A stretch of 64,000 nt of DNA from Palaemon carinicauda (Eukaryota > Arthropoda > Malacostraca > Decapoda > Palaemonidae). Location: contig NC_090751.1 of NCBI RefSeq assembly GCF_036898095.1, forward strand, positions 73,379,818 through 73,443,817, written 5' to 3'. Position 1 is the stretch's first letter. Each line of letters begins with the position of its first letter. Positions 53,403-63,162 of this stretch are shown here, piece after piece. The position numbers and the translations under genes were made by a program. Under the pieces are notes generated by a model. That model ran no database searches, was not told the origin of the DNA, and saw only the letters and a list, made by a program, of their open reading frames with translations.

Positions 53403-53657
53403 TGTGACAGGCCGAGAGAGGAGTTGTGAAATCAAAGGCAGATTGGAAACGACTGAGTTATATATTAAGGAACACTCTTCTTTATATACAAAACGGCAAG
53501 GCAACAGGACATGGCATGTTCGAGAGACAGACAAAGTTCAGAGCAAAACAGCAGAGATGAATTTTCATGTTAGTTTGAGTGCGAGGGAAGAGCGAAGATA
53601 CAAGCATATTATATACAAAAGGAATAATGTACAATTGTGTGACACACGGTTGGTACA
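53403..53657 (-). repeat. 5' LTR of the gag-only derivative
   Basis: Minus-strand start TGTACCAACC and end GTCACA, directly followed by the primer site at 53381-53402. Confidence 0.9.
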
Positions 53658-53699
53658 CCAGCATCTCACTGGGGTCCCTGGGACGGAGCCGAAACAGAG

Positions 53700-54357
53700 C
53701 CTAAGAGTGTAGATAACCTTAGACCAGATAAAGCCACCCGTTGAGATACTACCGCTAGAGAGTTATGGGGTCTTTTGACTGGCCAGACAGTCCTACATTG
53801 GATCCTCCTCTCTGGTTACGGTTCATTTTCCCTTTGCCTACATACACACTGAATAGTCTGGCATATTCTTTACATATTCTCCTCTATCCTCATACACCTG
53901 ACAACACAGATTACCAAACAATTCTTCATCACCCAAGGGGTTACTGCACTGTAATTGTTCAGTGCCACTTTCCTCTTGGTAAGGGTTGAAGAGACTCTTT
54001 AGCTATGGTAAGCAGCTCTTCTAGGAGAAGGACACTCCAAAATCAAACCACTGTTCTCTAGTCTTGGGTAGTGCCATAGCCTCTGTACCATGGCCTTTCA
54101 CTGTCTTGGGTTAGAGTTCTCTTGCTTGAGGGTACACTCGAGCACACTCTCCTATCTTATTTCTCTTCCTCTTGTTTTGTTAAAGTTTTTATAGTTTATA
54201 TAGGAGATATTTATTGTTGTTACTCTTCTTAGAATATTTTATTTTCCTTTTTTCCTTTCCGCACTGAGCTATTTTCCCTGTTGGAGCCCCTGGGCTTATA
54301 GCATACTGCTTTTCCAACTAGGGTTGTAGCTTAGTAAGTAATAATAATAATAATAAT
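53700..54357 (+). mobile_element. (TAA)n-tailed repeat, probably a non-LTR or SINE-type element
   Basis: Ends with GGAGCCCCTGGGCTTATAGC, CTTTTCCAACTAGGGTTG and an ATAATAATAATAATAATAAT tail, which fits copying by a non-LTR reverse transcriptase. I recognise this sequence from memory as a very common repeat in shrimp and crab transcripts and genomes, which cannot be checked here. No protein is encoded; the frame at 53765-53989 is accidental. The start is approximate. Confidence 0.65.
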
Positions 54358-54605
54358 AGGCCATCAAATTACTTTCATTTCACCTGTGGAGTTTTCAGGC
54401 GCCTGGGCAGAGTACAGTTCTTTTGCATTTGAGTGAAGGGTCGTGAACTATGTCATCAAAGTTATTAACAGTGTTTGTGCCTTGAGTGATAGTGCTCCTA
54501 TTCCTCCCCTGCTGATCTTTTAGGAACTGACACAGGGAGACTCTCCAGGAACAGCAAGTTCCCACTCAACATTCAAATAAAAAACACATTCCTCCACAAT
54601 ATTGG
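54358..54605. other. Unassigned spacer
   Basis: About 250 bp between the (TAA)n-tailed repeat and the next LTR piece of A. No feature seen. Confidence 0.5.
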
Positions 54606-54735
54606 TTAGGAGCAAGTAAGGTAGGATTGAAATTTATTACCAGTAGGCATTAGGTGGTAAAATTTCACTAAAACCAAAAGTGTAAACTACTGTTACTTTA
54701 TTGCACAAACACCCAATGTGGAGGATTAATTTTTG
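54606..54735 (+). repeat. 3' LTR of element A, fourth piece
   Basis: AAGTAAGGTAGGATTGAAAT, CAGTAGGCATTAGGTGG and AAAGTGTAAACT align with 8333-8445 of the 5' LTR in order. The alignment fades near 54735, where element Z begins, so the outer end of A cannot be fixed. Confidence 0.82.
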
Positions 54736-54751
54736 TTTTATTTCTATTTCT

Positions 54752-55730
54752 TGTTTACCAAATTCAGAGAGAGAGAGAGAGAGAATGTGTGTGTGTGTGT
54801 CAGCGAGTGAGAGGTAGTTAGTGTAATGATTGGTTGTTGTGAGAAACTGTTGGTATAATTGAGGTTGTTTGTTTATGTTTTTAGCTAGGTTAGGAGAGTG
54901 ATGAATGTCTTAGGCGAATGCTTTTTTTTTTATTTGACTGCAGCCAGAGGCAGTTGTGTGTGTGAATGCTGGATTATCATTTTTATTCTTTTACCAGCGT
55001 GGAAGTATTTGTTTATTTCAGCAGCCGTAATTCCTCCTTTGGAGAGATCAAATTGATTTTTTTGAATGCTGACCAATTGTTGATGACCTTGATTGTTTTG
55101 AAGGACCTGATTTGATTGCTCTGTAAGATTATGACGATGATGATGGTGATGGTGGTGTTGATATAGAGTGCCCAAATCAAGTGAGGCAGGTGTAGCAGAT
55201 TGCCACAAAGTTATCTGTCTGCCACCGAGTTATTGTGCCAAGTGTTGTGTCTGCCAGAGAGTTGTGGCATTCGGCTAAAAGGACTGTTGGCCCTTGTGTG
55301 GACAAAGGGGTCCACACATAAACAAATATTTGTGTATTTTATTTTTGATAGTTGTGTACGCACACACACAGTTATATATTTTTCCTAATGTTCTACATTA
55401 TGGTTATTTTTGTCTGTATTTTAGTATTAAGTTCATGATTAGTTTTAAGTATGGTTATTCTTTTGATTGGTGATTCAGTTTAGTTTTAAGTTTATAGCTT
55501 TTAAGGATTAGCTATAGATAATAGATTCATTTGAATGTAGTTGATTCTAGTTTTAAGTGGTTTTTTTTTGTAAGGAAAAATATTTTTAAGGTTATGTTTT
55601 GTCTTTATTTCCCTTCTGTGCAAGAGTCCAGCAGTAAGATTACGATGGTAAAAAGTTTGTTTTGAGGAGACTATTGTCAGTAAGAAAGATTCAAGGGTGT
55701 GGAAGTTGCTTTTTTGCGCATCCCACCACA
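54752..55730 (+). repeat. Left LTR-like arm of Z
   Basis: Inverted copy of 57204-58219. It shares GCCACAAAGTTATCTGTCTG and TGGACAAAGGGGTCCACAC with the right arm in reverse complement. A short GA array is at 54767-54784, where the right arm has a long CT array. Confidence 0.85.
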
Positions 55731-55812
55731 TTATTTTGGCGTCCAAAGAGGGACTGCTGAACTGGGACTCTTTGACGAAGGATGAAATTAGGATTAGGAA
55801 TTAGATTCAAGG

Positions 55813-57079
55813 TTGATGAAAATGGAAGAACAATTAAAGGTATTAAGGGAAGAATTGCGGCTGAGTAAGGAGCGTGAGGGGAAATTGTTGTTAGAGTATG
55901 CGAGGTTGAGTTGTGAGAAAGAGGAGATGCAAAGGAAGCTGAGGGAAATTCGAGGAACTGTACAAAGAGTGGAAGAGGGTTTGGAGATAAGGATGCATGA
56001 GAATGAGGAACGAATGGAAGCTATGATGGCGCAAGTAATGGGAATGATGAAAACTTTCATGGGTGAAGGTTCAGTCGGAGGAGTGTCCTCAGCTTCGGGT
56101 AAAGGGTTGATAGTGGAAGAGAAGGCTAAGGTAAATGATAATGGGGAAGGTAGGGAATAGTGAGATTGAAGATAAGGGAAATAGGCGTAGTAAGGATGAA
56201 CAGAAATGTGATAGGAAGAATGAGAAGAAAGATAAAAGTAATATGAAGAGGGAAAAGAAGAAAGGTCAGGATGAGAGTGAGGATGATCATGAATGGGTGA
56301 AAGTGGTAAGTAAGAAAAAGAGTAAGAAGGGAATGGTTAAGGATAGGAATTTAAGTGTTGAATTATATTCATCATATTCAAATGAGGAAGAAGGAAACAA
56401 GAAGGGATTAGGCAGTGAAGATAGTAGTGAGAATGAAGTTGAAATTTGTAAGACAGTGGTTATGAGAGAGGTACCTAGGTGTGAGAGGTTTAATGAACAT
56501 AGAAGTAGGGATGTGTATGACTTTTGTAGGGAGTATGAAAGGTTCTGTCAGGCTAAGTATGGTGATAATAAGAGAGTTTGGGCCAGGGAGTTAGGAGAAT
56601 ATTTGACAGGGCCTTTGTTGACGATGTATGGTGTGATAATGAGTGTAGGAGATGTTGATTATGAAAGTGTAAAAAAGAGAATAATTGAGCAGGTATAACG
56701 TATGAAAGAGAGTGTTAGGTACAAACGTAAGAATAATTTTGATGAGGCACGGATGAATGCAGGAGAAGCGATATCAATGTATGTATGTAGTTTGGAAACG
56801 TTATCTAGGAAGAAGTATGGGGATGAAGGCATAAATGAGAATAAGGAATTAATGAAGAAGTTTTTGGCTACTGTACCTGAGAATGTTGCTGAGTTTATTA
56901 ATTTGAAACAGAAGGATAAAATGAGGTGGACAAAGGAAGGATTGACATGGGATGATATTTTAGAGATAGTTGAGGATTACGAGTTAGATATATGTATGAA
57001 AGAAAGTAAATCTGTGAATGTGAGAACTGGAATGGAGGAAGTGTGCCAGAATTTGTTAGTTTTAGAGATGCTGTTATGA
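55813..57079 (+). pseudogene. Gag-like gene of Z
   Basis: The first frame (55813-56160) is a coiled coil of about 80 residues (REELRLSKEREGKLLLEYARL and onward). A change of frame near 56140 leads to a Lys-rich linker and then a capsid-like part: FNEHRSRDVYDFCREYERFC, RVWARELGEYLTGPLL, and after TAA at 56696-56698 in the same frame RMNAGEAISMYVCSLE and WDDILEIVEDYE. The pattern fits the Gag of Ty3-type elements, although no zinc knuckle is present before the frame ends at 57079. One frameshift and one stop suggest mild decay. No RT is nearby. Confidence 0.7.
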
Positions 57080-57203
57080 GAGGATCGATGAGAGTAGCTG
57101 ATAGTGTAGTAGATAGGAGTGTTAGGGCGAGTAATATGGGAATACCTGTAAGGACAAATGAAGGGTTTAGGCAAGGAAATCCGGTTCGAAGGACCAAAAA
57201 TAA

Positions 57204-58145
57204 TGTGGCGGGATGCACACAAAAGCAACCCCCACACCCTTGAATCTTACATACTGACAATAGTCTCCTCAAAACAAACTTTCTACCATCGTAATCTTAC
57301 AGCTGGACTCTTGCACAGAAGGGAAATAAAGACAAAACATAACCTTAAACCTCTATTTCCTTACAACAAAACACTTAAAACTAGAATCAACTACATTCAA
57401 ATGAATCTATTATCTATAGCTAATCCTTAAAAGCTATAAACTTAAAACTAAACCGAATCACCAATCAAAAGAATAACCATACTTAAAACTAACCATTAAC
57501 TTAATAATAAAATACGAACAAAAATAACCATAAAGTAGAACAATAGGAAAAATATATAACTGTGCGTGCGCGTACACAACTATCAAAAATAAAATACACA
57601 AATATTTGTTTATGTGTGGACCCCTTTGTCCACACAAGGGCCAACAGTCCTTTTAGCCGAATGCCACAACTCTCTGGCAGACACAACACTTGGCACAATA
57701 ACTCGGTGGCAGACAGATAACTTTGTGGCAATCTGCTACACCTGCCTCACTTGATTTGGGCACTCTATATCATCACCATCATCATCATCATCATCATAAT
57801 CGTCATAATCTTACAGAACAATAAAAAAATCAGGTCCTTCAAAACAATCCAGGTCATCAACAATTGGTCAGCATTCAAAAAAATCAATTTGATCTCTCCA
57901 ATAAAGGAATTACGGCTACTGAAATAAACAAACACTTCCACGCTGGTAAAAGAATAAAAATGATAATCCAGCATTCACACACACAACTGCCTCTGGCTGC
58001 AGTCAAATAAAAAAACCATTTGCCCAAGACATTCATCACTCTCCTAACCTAGCTAAAAACATAAACAAACAACCTCAATTATACCAAGTTTCTCGCAACA
58101 ACTAATCATTACACTAACTACCTCTCGCTCGCTAACACACACACA

Positions 58146-58212
<67 letters not shown>

Positions 58213-58219
58213 GCAAACA
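57204..58219 (-). repeat. Right LTR-like arm of Z, inverted
   Basis: Minus-strand copy of the left arm. On the minus strand it is followed inward by TTTTTGGTCCTTCGAACCGG, a different possible primer site from that of the left arm (TTTTGGCGTCCAAAGAGGG). A (CT)n array of about 58 bp lies at 58148-58205. Confidence 0.85.
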
Positions 58220-59456
58220 AAAAATTTCTTTTAAAAATTATTGTCCCAAATCTCGAGCAAATTAATTAATAATAAATCAAGGAGACAGGGATAAGACAGA
58301 TGCTATTCTTTTCTTTCAACTAAATATATTTTCCAATTAGAGAATACAAAGTCATTGAGCACTTGTCATAACTACAACAAATAAATCATCAGTGGTAGCA
58401 ACGAGAGTCATTAAAAAGTCAATTTCCTTAAATGAATACTGAATGAGTGCTCTTACAGGTATTTAATGCAAATTTAGGCTTGGCCGTTTACGAAGACTAC
58501 AGCAACGGGAGACCAATCTAAGTTATGTTATCATGGTAACAAAATACAAGTTCTTAGCTTTTAGAAGTGGCACAAATGGGAAAGGACGTTACCCGTTAAT
58601 CGTGGCTATCTTTAAACTGATCCAAGGTGTGGTAGGCTTTGGTGGCGTGATTCATGGGCACCTTAGGGGGTTCATGTCATCTTGCCTGGGGGGTCCTAGG
58701 TATGGGTACCCTCTTCAAGTCTCTGTCAACGGCCTCCTTGCCTACAATGACAAAGTCGAAAACAATAAATGGTCTAATTATCACCTATCAGGTGCCAGCC
58801 AAGCTGACATGATATCTGGTAGCCGAGCGAAAACAGTAGAAGAATTTAATCACATCACCCCATTTCTTAAGTTTTTCGTTTTAATTGTGACAAACTCCCC
58901 CCTACCAAGTTACAGTTTCTCCTTGAACTATGGTAGGTTCCCAAGAAAAGAATAACTACAAATTTTACTTTCAATTCAAGCCCCAACAACGTCTGAGTGT
59001 CAGAAACATATTTACTTTACCTGATACTAAGACAAGCAAACAAAACCCAAACGTGACTGCTCTGCTGTGTTTCGCTTCGATTACACAAACCCAAATTCTC
59101 ACAAAAGAAAAACAATTAGCAATCAAATTACAAAATCAGAACAACGCAAGTTCACACATATCATAATAGTAGTTGTCCATTTTACCATGAGAAAATAGGA
59201 ACTGTAACAATATTCATACATAAGAAATACAATATGAGTAACTAAAAATCAAGAAAAAAATACCCAAAGGTTACATATACATAAAATAAGAACTAGCAAA
59301 TATCTTTGAAAAACAGAACATACGGAGAAATATGGGTAGCTAAAAACCAAGAAACAAAATAGTGAAATGTTACATATGTAGAAAGCAAAATTCATAGCAA
59401 GTAACTCTGAAAAACAATGTGTGTGTGATACTGCCACATACATCCATGTGATAAAT
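58220..59456. other. Unassigned stretch
   Basis: AT-rich. No recognised transposon domain. It contains the hypothetical frame listed next, and otherwise I see nothing in it. Confidence 0.5.
58533..58955 (+). CDS. Hypothetical 140-codon frame
   Basis: Opens at ATG 58533 and stops at 58953-58955. No family is recognised. The product would have a hydrophobic segment near residues 23-40 (LIVAIFKLIQGVVGFGGV) and another near 109-117. The frame lies alone between two transposons, with no visible promoter or splice sites. It may be chance or part of an unrecognised repeat. Confidence 0.2.
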   Translation: MVTKYKFLAFRSGTNGKGRYPLIVAIFKLIQGVVGFGGVIHGHLRGFMSSCLGGPRYGYPLQVSVNGLLAYNDKVENNKWSNYHLSGASQADMISGSRAKTVEEFNHITPFLKFFVLIVTNSPLPSYSFSLNYGRFPRKE

Positions 59457-59813
59457 GTAATGGAGGGTGACAATTTAAACTAGTAGGTTCATCAAAATCT
59501 TGTATAATGAAGATAAACGGACATAAATGTGACAAGCAGCGGGGAGCAGGCCCATGCTTGTCGATACAGTGAGCACTGAACAACGACTGATAACTATATG
59601 CACATGGCGGAAAGAAAAGCAGTGTTGACACATATAATTACATTGTTGCCACGATGCATAATGAAAAAGTGGTCTTACAGTATATGTAAAGGGAAAAGAT
59701 AAATGGAAATAAATATCATTCTTCTACGAAATAATAATAAAGCAAATGTACATTAATGTTCATAACTGTACGTAATGTAAATAATATACGGCATAATATT
59801 AGATATCTATACA
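59457..59813 (-). repeat. Candidate 3' LTR of element D
   Basis: Read on the minus strand it starts TGTATAGATATC right after the polypurine tract and could end at CCTCCATTACA (plus 59457). The outer end is a guess, because the 5' LTR is outside the window. Confidence 0.55.
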
Positions 59814-61213
59814 CCTCCCTCCCCCTTTACGCTCGTAGCAGTGTCTCGAGCGGAACGGTAATTTCTCTGAGCTAGACGAGGTGAATGACGAGGGACATTG
59901 GAGGGTTTGGATGATGGCTCTCTTTCCTGGCCAGAACAAGGGGACACAAGGTCTTGGGGGGAGGTGTCATCACTTATATTAGCCACTGGGCGTAAATGTC
60001 GTCGGTTTCGAAACCATACACGACCACTTGGAAGGAGTACTTCATACTTTCTGGCCATTCCGCGGCCCATCACGGTACCAATCTTGTCCCATTGAAGTGT
60101 CGTTGCATCCTGTATCCTGACTCATTGGCCGATGGTGAGTTTGGGTAGATGGTGGGCATGAGAGTTGTAAAGGCTCACGGGCAGGTCGGTTTGGGCAGCA
60201 GTGCGGCGGTCGTAATCTTCGGTCTTAGTTTGCCACTCCTCTTTGAATGATCTGGGGTGGGCTGGAACACAAGTGCGGAGAGGATGGCCATAGAGAATCT
60301 GCGCAGGGGAGCGTCCAGCAGGGTTCGGTGTATTCCGAGGCTCCATCAGTCCTCTATCAAAGGCTTCACAATCTATGTTCCCGGATGGGGCGGTCTTGAG
60401 GATAAGGTGTTTCACGGCTTTCACGGCAGCTTCTGCGTGTCCATTAGACTGAGGGTAATGTGGAGATGTGATGATGTGATGAACTCCAAAGCTGTCAGCA
60501 AATTGCTTGAAGTCGTGGCTGGAAAATGGGGGTCCTCCATCAGTTCGTAAGCGGAGTGGAACACCAACCTTGCGGAAGAAAACACAGAACATTCTTGTAA
60601 CTCTGGCTGTAGTTGTGTCACGTCCACGGGGAACAACCACAGGCCAGCCTGAAAGTCTATCTGCAATAACAAGGAAGGATTTCCCTGCTACGTGGAAGAA
60701 GTCAGCCGACACGTTTTCAAAGGGCCGGGATGGGTGGTCGTCACACACGTAAGGTTCCTGTTGCTGACTAGGGAGAAGCTGTTGGCAGGCCTCACAGCTT
60801 TCTACTTTACTCTTAATACCTGCATTGATGCCTGGCCAGAATACTGTCTGCATTGCACGACGTCGAGTAGCTTCAATCCCTCGGTGGCTGTCATGGAGTC
60901 GATCCAAGGTGCGTCGACGGAGGGCTGCAGGGATGACGATCCGGGGTCCATACAATACCGACTCTCCATCCGCGTAAAGGTTGTCCCGCAGCTTCCAATA
61001 CGGGAGGGCGGAAGCGTGGAGATCATAGCTGTTGGTGGGAAAGCCATTGGATACGTAATGAACGAGACGACTGTAATCTTGATCCTGAGATGCGGCCATG
61101 CGGATCTCTTGTAGAGACTTATTCTCTTCGATGATGGGTCCTGTTGCCTGGTTGTCAGTAGAAGTGGCGGTCTGGCAACGATACGCCTGACATGTGCAGT
61201 CGAAGTAGTGCAT
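59807..61213 (-). CDS. Integrase of element D
   Basis: The main frame, 61213-60122, has 363 codons. The HHCC finger uses H107, H110 (or nearby), C140 and C143. The catalytic triad is D171, D225 and E261, with 35 residues between the last two. The frame is shifted by one relative to the RT frame near 61160-61200, so read-through needs a frameshift or repair of an indel. The last piece (60073-59807) contains the C-terminal motif SPRLAQRNYRSAR beside the polypurine tract. A stop near 60120 separates it from the core. Apart from these breaks the enzyme looks complete. Confidence 0.88.
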
Positions 61214-63078
61214 TCTTCTTCATCTTCAGGTGTGGGGCAACTGGTTGGGGAGCGAGACAGGGCGTCTGGTATGCAAAGTTGTTTCCCTGCGCGCCATACT
61301 GCAGTGAAGATGTAGGGGGCCACTTTCATCTTGAGACGTTGAAGGCGTGGATTCTCAATAACATCCAGAGTGTGGTGATTGAGAATCGGTATCAAGGGAC
61401 GATGATCAGTCATTAAGGTGAAATGCTGAAGTCCGGACAAGTATAGGCGGCAATTAGCTATAGCCCAAGTGACTGCAAGTAGCTCCAGCTCTATGGTGGC
61501 GTAACGAGTCTCGGTATCCGTAAGGAAACAAGAGCCACACTGGACGAGACGCATCTGACCTCGGCCGTTATCTTGAAGTAGGGCATAGCCGAGACCATAT
61601 AGGCATGAGGCATCTGTTTGTAGAACTACAGGCGAGGCAGGATTGAAGGGTGCTAGGACAGGAGGTGAAGTCAGAGCTGTCTTGACTTTCTTAAATGCTT
61701 GCTCATGGTCAGGCGTCCAGACGAATGAGCGTTTGGGGCTCATAAGTGGGCGTAGGGGCTGTGCTGCTGCTGCAATGTCTGAAGTGAAGTCGGCAAGTTG
61801 ATTGACAAGACCCATAAACGACCTGACATCTGTCACGTTAGATGGTGTAGGAAAGTCCCGTATAGCTGATACCTTGTCAGGGTCTGCTGCAATACCATCG
61901 GATGATAAGACATAACCGCAAAAGTTAACTTTAGGGGCAGCTACAGTGAACTTGTCCTTGTTGAGGGTGATGCCATATTGACGGCATCTGGTTAGCATCT
62001 GGTGCACGTGTTGTAGGTGGGAAGGGAGATCCTTGTCGGAAAGGAGGATATCATCTACAACCTTCACACAGTTGGGAACACCTTGTAGTGCCACATCTCC
62101 ACGGAGGCAGTATGCATCACCTGTTGCTGAAAATCTCATTGGGCCACGACAGTGCTGGAATCTTCCGTACGGAGTTATAAATGTAGTCAGGTGGCGGTCC
62201 TCTTCTGCCAACTCCATTTGCCAATAGTCATGCAGGGCATCCTCTGTGGTGAAGTACTTCGCAGTAGGAGAGATATTGCGGACAGCATCATGGGGCGTTG
62301 GTGATGGGTGTGTAGGGCGGGCTACCTGAGAATTTAGATGGGTGTGATCCACAGTGATGCGCACACCTTTGTCCTTGGGTACCAAGACCATGGGATGGTA
62401 CCATTCAGAGGGTTTGTCGCCTGCTGGTCTGATGATTCCTTGTTGCACCAAGGAGTCAAGTTCTTCTTTCACTTGATCTCTGAGAGCAAACGGAATGGGC
62501 CTGGGTGTATGGACAGCAAAGGGTGAAGCGCCAGGTTTCAGGTGAATCCTCATTGGAGGGCCTGCCATTTTCTTTAGTGGCTGGGTTTGTAGATCCTTCT
62601 TGGATATGAGGACGTCGCTGAAGTGCCGAAGAAAATAGTCTTTAATAGCTGCAGGCGACGTCATGGCGGAGGCAGGAAACTGAGCGTATCTGTTGACATG
62701 TGTTACCTTGAGGATAGACTTCGGGAAGTCCGGTGACACTATGGCAAGGGCTCGGCAATGTTCACGAGAGAGGAGGGGAGTCTGGATATCCTCATGAACA
62801 TGTATGGTTGCTGAGCAAGACTTGTTGCCAAGACGAAGTTTTGCCTGGAAGTATCCTACAGCCGGTGTCATGGGGGATCCATCTGCTGTCACAACGTCTG
62901 TCATGGGTGGAGGTTCAAGGCTTGTCCGAGGTATGCCGAGTGCATCCAAATATATGGTGCCAATCACTGTGATGTCTGCTCCTGTATCGGGGATTAGCTG
63001 GATATGTGATGATATATCGCCAAATGACAGAGAGACAGTGACTGGTGTGGGGGACTCACTACCCGAGTTATCACCCAC
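60802..63078 (-). CDS. pol: Protease, RT and RNase H of element D
   Basis: An open 758-codon frame. The protease site DTGA is at residues 31-34. RT has VDDIL with catalytic D342 and D343; the first box residue is V, as in many K02A2.6-like RTs. RNase H starts at QTDAS (D489) and has TDHRPLIPIL further on. The last about 130 residues are out of frame, because homology passes to the integrase frame near 61190. The same frame upstream leads, across two TAG codons at 63163-63165 and 63142-63144, into Gag, so Gag and Pol were probably one frame. Confidence 0.9.
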   Translation of the reverse strand: MGDNSGSESPTPVTVSLSFGDISSHIQLIPDTGADITVIGTIYLDALGIPRTSLEPPPMTDVVTADGSPMTPAVGYFQAKLRLGNKSCSATIHVHEDIQTPLLSREHCRALAIVSPDFPKSILKVTHVNRYAQFPASAMTSPAAIKDYFLRHFSDVLISKKDLQTQPLKKMAGPPMRIHLKPGASPFAVHTPRPIPFALRDQVKEELDSLVQQGIIRPAGDKPSEWYHPMVLVPKDKGVRITVDHTHLNSQVARPTHPSPTPHDAVRNISPTAKYFTTEDALHDYWQMELAEEDRHLTTFITPYGRFQHCRGPMRFSATGDAYCLRGDVALQGVPNCVKVVDDILLSDKDLPSHLQHVHQMLTRCRQYGITLNKDKFTVAAPKVNFCGYVLSSDGIAADPDKVSAIRDFPTPSNVTDVRSFMGLVNQLADFTSDIAAAAQPLRPLMSPKRSFVWTPDHEQAFKKVKTALTSPPVLAPFNPASPVVLQTDASCLYGLGYALLQDNGRGQMRLVQCGSCFLTDTETRYATIELELLAVTWAIANCRLYLSGLQHFTLMTDHRPLIPILNHHTLDVIENPRLQRLKMKVAPYIFTAVWRAGKQLCIPDALSRSPTSCPTPEDEEECTTSTAHVRRIVARPPLLLTTRQQDPSSKRISLYKRSAWPHLRIKITVVSFITYPMAFPPTAMISTLPPSRIGSCGTTFTRMESRYCMDPGSSSLQPSVDAPWIDSMTATEGLKLLDVVQCRQYSGQASMQVLRVK

Positions 63079-63162
63079 GAAACGGCAGCTGGTGTTTGAC
63101 TTAGTAGTAGGAGGTGAAGCTGTATATCCAGTCTGACTTTTCTAGGTAGACATACACATCTT

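Larger units (their letters stand above)
52469..53657 (-). mobile_element. Short gag-only LTR retrotransposon derivative
   Basis: Two direct repeats of about 254 bp (52469-52722 and 53403-53657) with very few differences flank only 680 bp. On the minus strand the 5' LTR ends CACA and is followed by a primer site, TTGGTGACCCCGGAGTGAC. A polypurine stretch (TTTTTAGAGGGGGAGCC) precedes the 3' LTR. CCAG flanks both sides (52465-52468, 53658-53661). No pol is present. It must have moved with enzymes from a related element, so it is a deletion derivative or TRIM-like element. Confidence 0.88.
7732..54735 (+). mobile_element. Old Ty3/gypsy element A, exploded by nested insertions
   Basis: Eight separated pieces read in order as one LTR retrotransposon: 5' LTR plus gag start (7732-8918), gag end with knuckles and protease start (16626-17422), protease end and RT (23968-24925), RT end and RNase H start (31420-31796), integrase with polypurine tract and start of the 3' LTR (41127-42672), and LTR pieces at 48593-48640, about 50799-50963 and 54606-54735. 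The coding pieces rejoin at mid-domain points: gag helix, protease flap, RT thumb. The LTR pieces are colinear with 7732-8500. Own sequence sums to roughly 5 kb, normal for this class. The 5-bp flank before it is GAAAG. The far end is lost or blurred at element Z. Many stops show that it is long dead. Confidence 0.85.
54752..58219. mobile_element. Element Z: gag-like gene between two inverted LTRs
   Basis: Arms of 979 bp (54752-55730) and 1016 bp (57204-58219) are inverted copies of each other. Each looks like an LTR: start TGTTT(A/G)CCAAAT and end CCACA, followed inward by TTATTTT(T)GG, which resembles the gap and start of a primer site. The gag-like frames at 55813-57079 are on the plus strand, in the correct sense for the left LTR only. 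Pol is absent. It may be a head-to-head pair of truncated copies or an inversion. Confidence 0.75.

Noticed and set aside
54752..54766. AATTCA at 54761-54766 as the exact end of the 3' LTR of element A, with a GAGAG near-duplication of GAAAG
   Set aside because: The same bases also belong to the inverted arm of element Z and are repeated at 58205-58219, so the match to the end at 8537 cannot be trusted.
58533..58955. Host gene at 58.5-59.0 kb
   Set aside because: A single short frame with no family, no splice signals and no support from its neighbours. Kept only as a low-confidence hypothetical.
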